Source: Candidatus Latescibacterota bacterium (GTDB taxonomy: Bacteria; JAAXHH01). Taken from it: 64,000 bases of DNA. The DNA is taken from positions 496,001 through 560,000 of the forward strand of contig JAJEAN010000001.1 of assembly GCA_022822725.1 (NCBI GenBank), in the 5' to 3' direction. Shown piece by piece: positions 33,762 through 42,749 of this stretch; within the stretch, counting starts at the first letter, position 1, and each line of letters opens with the position of its first letter. The notes beneath the pieces are model-generated. The model had not been told where the DNA came from and searched no databases. It saw only the letters and a program-made list of their open reading frames with translations. The position numbers and the translations under genes were made by a program.

Positions 33762-35027
33762 ATGAACTACAGGGCACCGAGAGGCACCTACGACATCCTG
33801 CCCGAAGACCAGGCCTTCTGGCGCCACGTGACCGAGACCACGCGCCGGGTCTGCGAACTCTTCGGCTATGAGCAGATCGACGTGCCGGTCTTCGAGCAGG
33901 CCGGCCTATTCGAGCGGAGCGTCGGCGAATCCACGGACATCGTGGAGAAGGAGATGTACACCTTCCTCGACCGCAGCGACGAGCGCATGACCCTGCGCCC
34001 CGAGTTCACCGCCGGGATCTGCCGGGCCTACGCCGAGCGCAAGCTGCACGGCCGCCCCCAGCCCCTGCGGCTCTTCACCATCGGTCCGGCCTTCCGTTAC
34101 GAGCGTCCCCAGGCGGGCCGGTACCGCCAGTTCTACCAGATCGACGTGGAGGTTCTGGGCAGCCAGGACCCGGCCATCGATCTCGAAGTCATGCAGGTCG
34201 CCTGGCAGATCTACGAAGCGGTCGGCATCTCGGGGCTCTCCTTCCAGGTGAACAGCACGGGATGTCCGAAGTGCCGGCCGGTATACATCGATGCGCTTAA
34301 AACCTGGTACGCGCCGCGCCTGGACGAGGTTTGCGGCGACTGCGCCCGCCGCTACGAGCAGAACCCGCTGCGGCTGCTGGACTGCAAGAAAGAGACCTGC
34401 CGGCGGATAGCGGACGAGGCGCCGCGGATCGCGGATTACCTGTGCGAAGAATGCGAAAGCCACTTCAGCCGCCTGCGGTCCTACCTGGACGACCTGGGAC
34501 GGCCTTACCAGGTCAACCATCGACTGGTACGGGGATTCGACTACTATACGAAGACCGTGTTCGAGGTCTGGGCCGAGGGCATAGGGGCGCAGAACGCGGT
34601 GTGCGGAGGCGGCCGCTACGACGGGCTGATCGGTTTGGTCGGCGGTCCGGAGACGCCGGCGATCGGATTCGCCTCCGGCATCGAACGCATCATACTCACG
34701 ATGAAGCAGGAGGGGATCGAGCCTCCCGGAATGGCGAAGCCGAGGGTATTCGTCGCCTATCTCGGCACGGAAGCCAAGTCCGCCGCGGTGGTCCTGGCGC
34801 AGGAGCTGCGCGCGGCCGGCGTAGGCGCGACGGCACTATGGGAAGACCGGAGCCTGAAGGCCCAGATGAGACAGGCCGACCGGCTCGGCGCCGCTTATGC
34901 CCTGATCATCGGTGAGGAAGAGGTGAGAAACGGCGTCGTGATGATCCGGCGCATGGCGGACAGCACGCAGGCGTCCGTGCCCCGATCGGAGGTCGTGGCC
35001 GCCGTTAAAGAAGGGGATACTTCATGA
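33762..35027 (+). CDS. hisS: Histidyl-tRNA synthetase
   Basis: Charges tRNA-His. 421 residues from ATG 33762. Class II motifs are visible: motif 2 in RLFTIGPAFRYERPQAGRYRQFYQIDVE, the histidine A-loop LVRGFDYYTKTVFE and motif 3 GFASGIERI; the C-terminal anticodon domain ends the protein. A cysteine-rich insert (CPKC, CGDC, CKKETC, CEEC between residues about 165 and 235) is of the kind seen in many bacterial HisRS. It is embedded in the LysW operon between lysY and lysZ, and its stop overlaps the lysZ start (ATGA). Confidence 0.95.
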   Translation: MNYRAPRGTYDILPEDQAFWRHVTETTRRVCELFGYEQIDVPVFEQAGLFERSVGESTDIVEKEMYTFLDRSDERMTLRPEFTAGICRAYAERKLHGRPQPLRLFTIGPAFRYERPQAGRYRQFYQIDVEVLGSQDPAIDLEVMQVAWQIYEAVGISGLSFQVNSTGCPKCRPVYIDALKTWYAPRLDEVCGDCARRYEQNPLRLLDCKKETCRRIADEAPRIADYLCEECESHFSRLRSYLDDLGRPYQVNHRLVRGFDYYTKTVFEVWAEGIGAQNAVCGGGRYDGLIGLVGGPETPAIGFASGIERIILTMKQEGIEPPGMAKPRVFVAYLGTEAKSAAVVLAQELRAAGVGATALWEDRSLKAQMRQADRLGAAYALIIGEEEVRNGVVMIRRMADSTQASVPRSEVVAAVKEGDTS

Positions 35028-35821
35028 TCGTGGTGAAGACGGGCGGAAGCCGGGGCATCAACCTGGATTACGTCCTGGAAGACATCGCACGGCAGACCGA
35101 ACCGCTGGTGCTGGTGCACGGCGCGTCCGACGAGTTGAACCAGATCTCCGCGCAACTGGGCAAGCCGCCCCGCATGGTCACATCGCCGTCGGGGTACACG
35201 AGCCGGGTCACCGATCCGGAAACACTGGACATCTTCACCATGGTGTACTGCGGAAAGCGCAACGCCCGCATCGTCGAGAAACTGCAGCAGCTCGGTGTCA
35301 ACGCCGTCGGATTGAGCGGCGTGGACGGCCGCCTGCTCGAGGGCCGCCGGAAACCCAATATCCGCATCGTGGAGGACGGCAGGACGAAGATCCTGCGGGA
35401 CGACTACACCGGCCGGATCGAACGGGCGAACGTGTCGCTCCTGACCACGCTCCTCGACCAGGGTTACCTGCCCGTGATCAGTCCACCGGCCATCAGCTAC
35501 GAAGGCGAGATGATCAACGTGGACGGGGACCGCGCGGCTGCCGTGATCGCCGACGCCCTCGGCGCGGAACGGCTGGTCATACTTTCCAACACGCCGGGGT
35601 TCCTGGAGGATGCGGACGATGAGAACACGCTGATACCCCGGATATCCCGTGACGAAATCGACCAGGCGATCGAGACCCATGCCCGGGACCGCATGAAGAA
35701 GAAGCTGCTCGGCGCGAAGGAGGCGCTGGAGGTCGGCGTGGGGCAGGTGATCCTGGGGGACGGACGGATATCCGAACCGGTCACGGCGGCACTGCGCGGC
35801 ACGGGCACGGTGATCGGATGA
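35024..35821 (+). CDS. lysZ: LysW-aminoadipate/glutamate kinase (LysZ/ArgB)
   Basis: Phosphorylates the side-chain carboxylate of the LysW-bound substrate. 265 residues of the amino-acid kinase family: VVKTGGS at the N-terminus, LVHGASDELN, GYTSRVTD, and INVDGDRAAAVIADAL near the ATP site. It lacks the N-terminal extension of arginine-sensitive NAG kinases, as usual for LysZ. Confidence 0.92.
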   Translation: MIVVKTGGSRGINLDYVLEDIARQTEPLVLVHGASDELNQISAQLGKPPRMVTSPSGYTSRVTDPETLDIFTMVYCGKRNARIVEKLQQLGVNAVGLSGVDGRLLEGRRKPNIRIVEDGRTKILRDDYTGRIERANVSLLTTLLDQGYLPVISPPAISYEGEMINVDGDRAAAVIADALGAERLVILSNTPGFLEDADDENTLIPRISRDEIDQAIETHARDRMKKKLLGAKEALEVGVGQVILGDGRISEPVTAALRGTGTVIG

Positions 35822-35849
35822 ATAGGAACAGCAGATTGGAGCACGGAAA

Positions 35850-37106
35850 ATGACAGACTACCAGGCCATGGAAAACCAGGCGTCGATGGGCATCCTGCCC
35901 AAGCGGGACGTGGTGATCGTCCGGGGCAGCGGCGCGCGCGTCTGGGACAGTGACGGCAAGGACTACATCGACTGCATCGGCGGGATCGGCACGGCCAATG
36001 TCGGCCACTGCCATCCGGCCGTGACGGAGGCGATCGCGCGGCAGGCGGAGCGGCTCGTGATCTGTCCGGACACCTTCTACAACGACCTCCGGGCGGAACT
36101 GGCCACGGCCCTGACCCGGGCCGCCCCCGAGGGGTTGGACCGGCTCTTCCTGTGCAATTCGGGTACGGAGGCCGTGGAAGCAGCGTTCAAATTCGCCCGT
36201 GTCGCCACAGGACGCACCGGCGTGATCGCGGCCCAGCGCGGATTCCACGGACGCACCTTCGGCGCCCTCAGCGCGACCTGGAATCCCAAGTACCGCGCCC
36301 CCTTCGAACCCCTCGTGCCCGGTTTCACCCACGTGAAATACAACGATGTCTCCGTCATGGAGGAATCCATCGGCGACGATACGGCGGCGGTGATCCTGGA
36401 GGTGGTGCAGGGCGAGGGCGGCGTTCGCATCGGCGACGGCGCATACCTGAACCGCGTCGCGGCCCTGTGCCGGGAACGGGGCGCCCTGTTCATCGTGGAC
36501 GAAGTGCAGACCGGGTTCGGGAGGACGGGCGCCCTGTTCGCCTGCGAGCACCATGGACTGCGGCCGGACATGCTTTGCCTGGCCAAGGCCATGGCCGGCG
36601 GCCTGCCCGTGGGCGCGACGCTCTGCGCCGAAACGGTCCGGGACATCCCGGCCATGTCCCACGGCAACACCTTCGGCGGCAGTCCGGTGGTCTGCGCGGC
36701 CGGCCTGGCCACGCTGCGTGTGCTGGAGGAGGAGGAACTCGTCGAGAACGCCCGGGAGAACGGCGCGTATTTCCAGGATGCCCTCAGGGCGCTGAACGCG
36801 CCCTTTGTCCGGGAGGTCCGGGGCATGGGCCTGATCATCGGCGTCGAGATGAAGGGACGGGTCACCCCCATCCTCCGCGGACTCATGGAACGCGGGGTGA
36901 TGGCCCTGCCCGCGGGCAATACGGTGCTGCGCTTCCTCCCGCCCCTGACGATTTCCAGGGAGGAGATCGACCGGGTGGTGGAGGCGGTGAAAGCGGTGCT
37001 GGGATCGTTGGAGAAAAGTCCGTCAGACCGCGGTAACCGTGCGGATGCGCAGGCCCGGGACGGCAGACGCACGCGGCGAAGTCCGACCGGAGCCCTGGAG
37101 GCTTAA
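35850..37106 (+). CDS. lysJ: LysW-lysine/ornithine aminotransferase (LysJ/ArgD)
   Basis: PLP-dependent class III aminotransferase that converts the LysW-bound semialdehyde to the amine. 418 residues. The PLP lysine is Lys246 in LAKAMAGGLPVGA; FIVDEVQTGFGRTG and FCNSGTEA-like LCNSGTEAVEAAFK are also present. The last 30 residues after the conserved domain are basic and low in complexity. lysK follows with no gap. Confidence 0.93.
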   Translation: MTDYQAMENQASMGILPKRDVVIVRGSGARVWDSDGKDYIDCIGGIGTANVGHCHPAVTEAIARQAERLVICPDTFYNDLRAELATALTRAAPEGLDRLFLCNSGTEAVEAAFKFARVATGRTGVIAAQRGFHGRTFGALSATWNPKYRAPFEPLVPGFTHVKYNDVSVMEESIGDDTAAVILEVVQGEGGVRIGDGAYLNRVAALCRERGALFIVDEVQTGFGRTGALFACEHHGLRPDMLCLAKAMAGGLPVGATLCAETVRDIPAMSHGNTFGGSPVVCAAGLATLRVLEEEELVENARENGAYFQDALRALNAPFVREVRGMGLIIGVEMKGRVTPILRGLMERGVMALPAGNTVLRFLPPLTISREEIDRVVEAVKAVLGSLEKSPSDRGNRADAQARDGRRTRRSPTGALEA

Positions 37107-38159
37107 GTGAGTCGCGACCGCGAAGACATCGCGCTGCTGCGAGACCTGGTCGAGCGTTACAGTCCTTCCATGCAGGAGGGAGAGGCCGTTTCCTTCCTGG
37201 TGGACGCCATGGACCGGAGAGGGCTCCGCGCCCGCGTGGACGAAGCCGGGAACGCGGTGGGCGAGGCGGGCCGCGGCGAACCGCACATCGCCCTGGTCGG
37301 GCATATCGACACGGTACCCGGCATCGTCCCCGTGCGGGAAGAATCAGGCAGGCTTTACGGCCGCGGCACGGTGGACGCCAAGGGTCCCCTGGCCGCATTC
37401 ACCGCCGCCGCGAGCCGGTTTTCGGAAACCGGCAACGGCCGGATCACCGTCGTCGGCGCCGTGGAGGAGGAGTGCCCCACCTCGAAGGGCGCCCGCCACC
37501 TGATGGACCGCATGCGCCCCGACTGCGTGTTCATCGGCGAACCGAGCGGCTGGGACAGCGTCACCATCGGGTACAAGGGCCACGTGGGATTCGACTACCG
37601 CCTGGAGCAGCCCAACGCCCATCACGCGGGGAACCACCGGCGCGCGGGTGAGCAGGCCATTGGCCTCTATAACGCGCTTCAGACGCGCGTCGCCGGCCAG
37701 GCCACGGAAAGCGAATTCGGGTCTCCACGGCTCGAATTAAGGCGATTCAGAACATCGGATGAGGGGTTGACCGAGGGCGTCGAGGCGTATTTCTCGGTGC
37801 GCGTCCCCCCCGGTTACGACCTGGACGGCCTGATCGATTTCGTGATGGACCGGGCGGCCCCGGCGGAAATCGATTGCGACCAGCGCCTGCCGGGCGTCGT
37901 CGCCGAGAAGAACACGCCACTGATCCGGGCCCTGTTGCGGGGCATCCGCCAGGAAGGCGGCCGTCCGACCTTCAAGAAGAAGACGGGCACGTCCGACATG
38001 TGCATCGTCGGGCCGGCCTGGAATTGCCCGATCGCGGCCTACGGTCCCGGCGACTCCAGCCTGGACCATACCCCGGACGAGCACATCGTCCTGGAAGAAT
38101 ACCTGCGGTCCGTCGAGGTGTTGACGACGGCGCTGCATCAGCTCACCTCAGCCGAATAA
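37107..38159 (+). CDS. lysK: LysW-lysine/ornithine hydrolase (LysK/ArgE family)
   Basis: M20-family metallopeptidase that releases lysine (or ornithine) from LysW. 350 residues. GTG start immediately after the lysJ stop. Metal ligands are seen in VGHIDTVPG (His), GTVDAKGPLAAF (Asp), EEECPTSKG (Glu pair), FIGEPSG (Glu) and the late His in DSSLDHTPDEHI. Last gene of the operon; a convergent gene follows after 92 bases. Confidence 0.93.
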   Translation: MSRDREDIALLRDLVERYSPSMQEGEAVSFLVDAMDRRGLRARVDEAGNAVGEAGRGEPHIALVGHIDTVPGIVPVREESGRLYGRGTVDAKGPLAAFTAAASRFSETGNGRITVVGAVEEECPTSKGARHLMDRMRPDCVFIGEPSGWDSVTIGYKGHVGFDYRLEQPNAHHAGNHRRAGEQAIGLYNALQTRVAGQATESEFGSPRLELRRFRTSDEGLTEGVEAYFSVRVPPGYDLDGLIDFVMDRAAPAEIDCDQRLPGVVAEKNTPLIRALLRGIRQEGGRPTFKKKTGTSDMCIVGPAWNCPIAAYGPGDSSLDHTPDEHIVLEEYLRSVEVLTTALHQLTSAE

Positions 38160-38251
38160 CCTGACTTCCGGCCGGCTGTACCGGTCCACGAACCCCGGCT
38201 CCATGCCCACGGCAGGTCATCCCGGAGAACCGTCAGAACGCCGGCCCGGCT

Positions 38252-39043
38252 TCAGTGGGTCATCGCGTAGATGGCGTAGTTCACCGCGAGCCGGTACGCG
38301 ATCACGGAATATGCGCGCGGGTACCCGGGATCGGCCGCGTGTTCCCAGCCGTCGCCCAGGTCCGCGTTCCAGTTCATCAGCACCATGAGCCGGCCGCCGT
38401 CGTCGGTTATGCCCCGCAGCCGGTGGCCGTACAACGCGCCGTCCCGCTCGTAGTTGCCCGGGTTCCACAGGGCCGCGGTACCGGGCACCAGGGGATACTC
38501 GTCAAAATCGTAGTAGCAGTGCAATACCGCGTGGTCCGCGGGAACTTCCTCGATATCGCGTTCGGGAAACACCCGCTTCATCTGCGATTCCCAGACTGCC
38601 CACTGCCGCGAACCGTGGAAATCGTCCACAAGCAGGAACCCGCCGCGCAGCAGGTACTCCCGCAGGGCGCCCACTTCCTCCTGGCTGAACTGCAGGGAAC
38701 CGACTTCCAGGATATACAGGAAGGGGATATCGAACAGATCGGGGTCGGTCAGCTCCACGGCCTGCGGTTCGTTGATCTTGAGGGAGGTCGTGGCCCGCAA
38801 GGCGCGGATCACGTTGGCGTCGGCCGACGGGAAATCCACCGACCACCGCCCCCATCCCCATCCGCGGTAGAATCCGCCGGAGTTCTGGTACACGACCCGG
38901 CCAAAGGTGAAATCGTTGCGCAGAAAGAGGTCGTGGCCGGAATCACCGCTGCCGCGGGCCGTCCACAGCGTCACGCCGGCCAGGCAGGCCAGGCTGACCG
39001 CCAGGGCCACGCCGATGTGCTTGAGAAGGTGTGCGGGTTTCAT
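38252..39043 (-). CDS. DUF4159 protein with N-terminal membrane anchor
   Basis: 263 residues from ATG 39043, chosen because it begins a clean signal/anchor segment (IGVALAVSLACLAGVTLW). The rest matches DUF4159, a family with a class I glutamine-amidotransferase-like fold found near MoxR/VWA genes: FTFGRVVYQN, the GFYRGWGWGRWSVDFP segment, the domain core LREYLLRGGFLLVDDFHGS, and AYRLAVNYAIYAMTH. It is the third gene of a leftward moxR-VWA-DUF4159 operon. Molecular role unknown. Confidence 0.8.
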   Translation of the reverse strand: MKPAHLLKHIGVALAVSLACLAGVTLWTARGSGDSGHDLFLRNDFTFGRVVYQNSGGFYRGWGWGRWSVDFPSADANVIRALRATTSLKINEPQAVELTDPDLFDIPFLYILEVGSLQFSQEEVGALREYLLRGGFLLVDDFHGSRQWAVWESQMKRVFPERDIEEVPADHAVLHCYYDFDEYPLVPGTAALWNPGNYERDGALYGHRLRGITDDGGRLMVLMNWNADLGDGWEHAADPGYPRAYSVIAYRLAVNYAIYAMTH

Positions 39044-39075
39044 TTTCACATCCGATCGAGGTCGATGATCAACAG

Positions 39076-40311
39076 TCACGCCCTGAGGATCAGTTCGCCG
39101 ATTTCCTGGAGCTGGGCCAGGTTCCGGCATTCCAGCACGTGATCGCAGTGAGGGCTGTACCTGGACATGACGGAATCGTCGGTGTCCCAGTATTGTACGG
39201 GCTCGGGGTTCAGCCAGATCGTCTGGTGGACCCTTCCCTTGATTTCACCCAGCACCCAGTCCTGGGGGTCGAACCAGTTGGTCCGCGCGTCGCCGAGGAT
39301 GACGAGTACCGTGTCCCGGGAAAGGGACAGCAGGTGTTCGTCGTGGAACTGGTAGAAGGCCCTTCCGAAATCGCTCAGGCCGAAGAAATTAAGCGCGTGG
39401 TCGTCCTTCATGTGCTCGACGATCTCTTCGAAGGGCCTGCGGTCGAACTCGTCCGTCACCTCGTTGATCCGGTCCACGAAGAGAAAGCTCCGGGCCCGGC
39501 TGAACTGGTTCTGCATTTCGTGGACCAGCTTGATGAAGAACCGGGCGACCTCCCAGACCGATCCCGACACGTCGCACAGCACGACCAGTTCGTTCTTCTT
39601 GATCTTGCGGTGCCTGTAGATGATGTGAAAGGGCAGGTTGCCCGTGCGGAAACTCCGCTGGATCGTCTTCTTGATGTCCACCCGGCCATGGCGCGACTTC
39701 CTGAAACGCAGGGACTTGCGAGTCACCAGGTTCCGGGCGAGTTCCTCCACCGCCTCGTACAGGTTCTCGACGTCGCCCGGAGGCAGTTCCTGGTAGAGGT
39801 CGACGTCCTCCGCCTGCTGGTTCGGCTGCGTGCCGGGTTCGGTGTTCGCCTCGGACGCCTGTTCGCCCACCTGCACGCGGGCGAGCATCCGTTCCAGTTC
39901 GCCTTCGAGTTCCCCGGTCTCGTCGTCGTCCGCGGGGTCTCCTTCCCCGTCCCCCGCCACGGCCTCGCCCTGCTCGTCCTGGAAACGCCGGATGTCCTGA
40001 TCCCCCTCGTCCGGCGCGTCGTCGAGGTCGGGTTGGCCGTCGGGCGGCCCTTCGGTTTCTCCGCAGGGATCGCCTGATTCCTCCGCGTCTTCGCCCACCT
40101 GGACAAGGAAGAACCGTTCGAAGGCCTCGTCGAAAGCGGGGATCTCCTCGCGGGTCTTGACCAGGGTGGCCCGCAGGGACGCCTTGAAGGCCGGCCGTTC
40201 GGTGACCTGCGTGTGCCGAAGGACTTCGGCGGCGTCCAGGGTCTCGGCCATGGAAACGCGTACGCCGGATTGCCTGAGCAGCCTGGCGAACTCAACCAGC
40301 CGCTTGATCAT
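39076..40311 (-). CDS. VWA domain protein, CoxE family
   Basis: 411 residues. The N-terminal part resembles CoxE/VWA-containing proteins; a very acidic, Gln/Glu/Asp-rich linker covers about residues 70-170. The C-terminal von Willebrand factor A domain has the metal-ion site VVLCDVSGSV (DxSxS) and the later VILGDARTNWFD. It overlaps the MoxR ATPase gene by 20 bases. MoxR-VWA pairs act as chaperone modules that insert metal cofactors or remodel complexes; no target enzyme is adjacent. Confidence 0.87.
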   Translation of the reverse strand: MIKRLVEFARLLRQSGVRVSMAETLDAAEVLRHTQVTERPAFKASLRATLVKTREEIPAFDEAFERFFLVQVGEDAEESGDPCGETEGPPDGQPDLDDAPDEGDQDIRRFQDEQGEAVAGDGEGDPADDDETGELEGELERMLARVQVGEQASEANTEPGTQPNQQAEDVDLYQELPPGDVENLYEAVEELARNLVTRKSLRFRKSRHGRVDIKKTIQRSFRTGNLPFHIIYRHRKIKKNELVVLCDVSGSVWEVARFFIKLVHEMQNQFSRARSFLFVDRINEVTDEFDRRPFEEIVEHMKDDHALNFFGLSDFGRAFYQFHDEHLLSLSRDTVLVILGDARTNWFDPQDWVLGEIKGRVHQTIWLNPEPVQYWDTDDSVMSRYSPHCDHVLECRNLAQLQEIGELILRA

Positions 40312-41209
40312 GGTAGCCGTCCCGCATGATCCGTTCGATGTCCTCCCGGTCTTTCATCAGGACGTTCAGCGTGCTTGAAAGGACCTCGCGCGAGAGATGC
40401 TGCGCGTTCAGGACCACCAGCGCCAGTGCCCAGTCGATGGTTTCGGCGATGCTCGGGGGCTTGCGCATGTTGAGCGTCCTGATCTTCTGGACGAACCGGA
40501 CGACCTGGTTGGCCAGCTCTTCGTCGATGCCCGGTGTCTTGCGAAGGACGATCCGGACCTCCTGCTCGAGGGAGGGATAGTTGATATAAAGATACAGGCA
40601 CCGGCGTCTGAGCGCCTCGGAAAGCGTCCGGTTGGCGTTGCTCGTCAACACCACGAGGGGGCGCCGGGCCGCGGTCAGGGTGCCGAGTTCCGGGATGCTG
40701 ACCTGAAAATCGCTCAGCACCTCCAGGAGGAAGCTCTCGAATTCATCGTCCGACCGGTCGATCTCGTCGACCAGGAGGACGACGGGTTCCGGCGCGATAA
40801 TGGCTTCGAGCAGGGGCCGCGGCAGGAGGAAGTGCCGGGAGAAGAAGGCGCTGTCCTCCCGGTTGAGCGTCTCCACCGCGTTGCCGAGTGAGTCCGTCCG
40901 GTTCAGCAGTTCGCCGATACGGTCCTTGAGCATCTGCGTGTACAGCAGCTGCTTGGTGTATTCCCATTCGTAAAGGGCCTTGGATTCGTCCAGCCCCTCG
41001 TAGCACTGAAGGCGGATCAGGCGGCGGTCCAGCGCGCCGGCGAGCATCTTCGCGATCTCCGTCTTCCCCACACCGGGCGGTCCCTCGACCAGCAGCGGCT
41101 TCTCTAGCCGCTCCATGAGGAACACGGGCGTGGCCAGGTCGGGTCCGCAGATATAGTGCTGGGCTTCGAAGCGCTGGATGACATCCTGGGCAGACGTGAA
41201 AGCGGTCAT
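40292..41209 (-). CDS. MoxR-type AAA+ ATPase (CoxD-like)
   Basis: 305 residues. Walker A EGPPGVGKTE, Walker B VVLLVDEIDRS, sensor 1 VLTSNANR and the arginine-finger region LRRRCLYLYINYP. First gene of the leftward operon. MoxR ATPases work with VWA partners; the one here is next door. The start ATG 41209 gives a normal N-terminus (ITAF-type, IQRFEAQHYICGP). Confidence 0.9.
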   Translation of the reverse strand: MTAFTSAQDVIQRFEAQHYICGPDLATPVFLMERLEKPLLVEGPPGVGKTEIAKMLAGALDRRLIRLQCYEGLDESKALYEWEYTKQLLYTQMLKDRIGELLNRTDSLGNAVETLNREDSAFFSRHFLLPRPLLEAIIAPEPVVLLVDEIDRSDDEFESFLLEVLSDFQVSIPELGTLTAARRPLVVLTSNANRTLSEALRRRCLYLYINYPSLEQEVRIVLRKTPGIDEELANQVVRFVQKIRTLNMRKPPSIAETIDWALALVVLNAQHLSREVLSSTLNVLMKDREDIERIMRDGYHDQAAG

Positions 41210-41520
41210 GATGCTCCTGATGACAAAGACGAATTTGGGCGCGAAAACGAACCGGGGTGCTAAAACGGATGGTTAAGGGGCAGGCGCCATGATCTCCGGA
41301 CGTGATTCCTGTTGGTGCCGACTCCGGCGTAAGGTAGGCGCGGCCGGTGAGGGTGTCAAGCACATTCGCCCCCCTTCAAGGCCGGTGATCGCACTGCCCA
41401 AGAACCCTGTCCGCCGGCGGTCGCGGGCGTATGCCCCGGACCAAATAGTGCTTGCCGAAACGGACCGCATGGCCTATATTACGGGGGTTGCGCAACACGG
41501 AACAACTGCAGGAGAAAGTC
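41210..41520. other. Divergent intergenic region moxR / ccmE
   Basis: 311 bases between the divergent moxR and ccmE. The only support I see is the rightward promoter at 41452-41480. The left part has a short tandem motif (gggcgcgaaaacgaaccggggtgc) and no recognisable hairpin or ORF. Confidence 0.6.
41452..41480 (+). promoter_or_regulatory. Promoter TTGCCG-N17-TATATT for the ccm operon
   Basis: TTGCCG at 41452-41457 and TATATT at 41475-41480, 40 bases before ccmE. Confidence 0.6.
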
Positions 41521-41994
41521 ATGAAAGAACGCAAGCGGAAGAAGCAGCGCAAATTCCTGGTAGGCTTCGGCCTGGTGATCGCCGCCATAGGTTACCTGGT
41601 CTACACCGGTGCGACCGACGCGACCATGTACTACCTCACCGTGAGCGAACTGAAGGCCGCCGTGGAAACAGGCGACGTGGCCTACGACGAGAACATGCGC
41701 CTGCACGGCAAAGTCGTGAGCGGATCGATCCAGCGCGACGAAGTCGGCACCATGCGCGTCCGTTTCGTCGCCCACGAGGGCGGTGTCCAGGCCCCCGTCG
41801 TCTACACCGGCGTAGTCCCGGACACCTTCCGGGACGATTCGGAAGTGGTCGTGGAGGGCGGATACGGCCGGGACGGAACCTTCAACGCCCATACGCTGTA
41901 CGCCAAGTGTCCGTCCAAGTACGAGGCAGAGGGCGGATACGGTCAGTATGAGCAGGCCGAGCCGCAGTCGCCCGAACCGCTTCCCCAATCCTAG
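41521..41994 (+). CDS. ccmE: Cytochrome c heme chaperone CcmE, CxxxY variant
   Basis: Binds heme covalently in the periplasm and passes it to the cytochrome c ligase. 157 residues: short basic N-terminus, one membrane helix (FLVGFGLVIAAIGYLVY), then the OB-fold domain with MRLHGKV and PVVYTGVVPDTFRDDSEVVVEG. Classical CcmE attaches heme through a histidine in HxxxY. Here the motif is AKCPSKY, so Cys130 replaces the histidine and Tyr134 is kept. A cysteine-type CcmE is known from some Deltaproteobacteria and archaea. ATG 41521 has GGAG seven bases upstream. Confidence 0.92.
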   Translation: MKERKRKKQRKFLVGFGLVIAAIGYLVYTGATDATMYYLTVSELKAAVETGDVAYDENMRLHGKVVSGSIQRDEVGTMRVRFVAHEGGVQAPVVYTGVVPDTFRDDSEVVVEGGYGRDGTFNAHTLYAKCPSKYEAEGGYGQYEQAEPQSPEPLPQS

Positions 41995-42090
41995 CCGGCC
42001 GGCGTGCGGGTCCGTCCGTGTCGCGCACGAGAAGAACACGAGAGGAACCGGTCCGTCCGTGTCGCGCACGAGAGGAACCGGTCTTAGACT

Positions 42091-42738
42091 ATGACACTGG
42101 TTGCGTGCGGACTGCTCGCACTGGGCGTCCTCGCCTACATGATCAGTCCTATGCTGGACCGGTCGGTCCGCCGCCCCGGGATCGCCAGGTCCGCCAGGTC
42201 CCGCCGGGACGACCTGCTGAAGAAGAAGGATTTCATCTATTCTACCATCCGCGAACTGAATATCGACTACAACATGGGCAAGCTGGCCGCCGAGGATCAC
42301 GAGGCGCTCCGGCAGGAGTACATGAAGGAAGCGTCGGACGTACTGGACGAACTGGACCGGACCGCCGTCAGCGACCTGCCCGTGGAAGACCAGATCGAGG
42401 AGACGGTGCGGGAGATGCGGCGGCGCCGTGACCCGGCGTCCGTCGAACCTGTGACCGTCAATGACGAGACGGCGGAAGAGAAGATCGCAGAAGAAAGCCC
42501 CGCTGGAGATCCGGCCGCCGAAGATCCGGCCGCCGAATCCGCGGCGGCCGAAAATGTGCAGCCCGTTCCGTCCGCCAGCGTCCAGGAATGCAGGATCTGC
42601 CGCACGGTCAACGAGCAGTCCGCCAGATTCTGCATCGAGTGCGGCGCTTCGCTGAAAACCATCACCTGCGCCGGATGCGGCGCGGAAAACCCGGCATCGG
42701 CCAGGTTCTGCGCACAATGCGGTGGCAAACTGACCTAG
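42091..42738 (+). CDS. Membrane-anchored double zinc-ribbon protein in the ccm operon
   Basis: 215 residues, not a named family that I recognise. An N-terminal membrane helix (MTLVACGLLALGVLAYMI) is followed by a charged region (KKKDFIYSTIRELNIDYNMG, about 45-100) like the coiled segment of CcmI/CcmH-type proteins. Then comes an Ala/Pro/Glu-rich linker, and two zinc ribbons at the end: CRIC...CIEC and CAGC...CAQC. Its place between ccmE and ccmA suggests a role in cytochrome c maturation, perhaps in place of the missing CcmH/CcmI. The 90 bases upstream hold a direct repeat (gtccgtccgtgtcgcgcacg at 42010 and 42056). Confidence 0.75.
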   Translation: MTLVACGLLALGVLAYMISPMLDRSVRRPGIARSARSRRDDLLKKKDFIYSTIRELNIDYNMGKLAAEDHEALRQEYMKEASDVLDELDRTAVSDLPVEDQIEETVREMRRRRDPASVEPVTVNDETAEEKIAEESPAGDPAAEDPAAESAAAENVQPVPSASVQECRICRTVNEQSARFCIECGASLKTITCAGCGAENPASARFCAQCGGKLT

Positions 42739-42749
42739 TGGTGTTCTTA

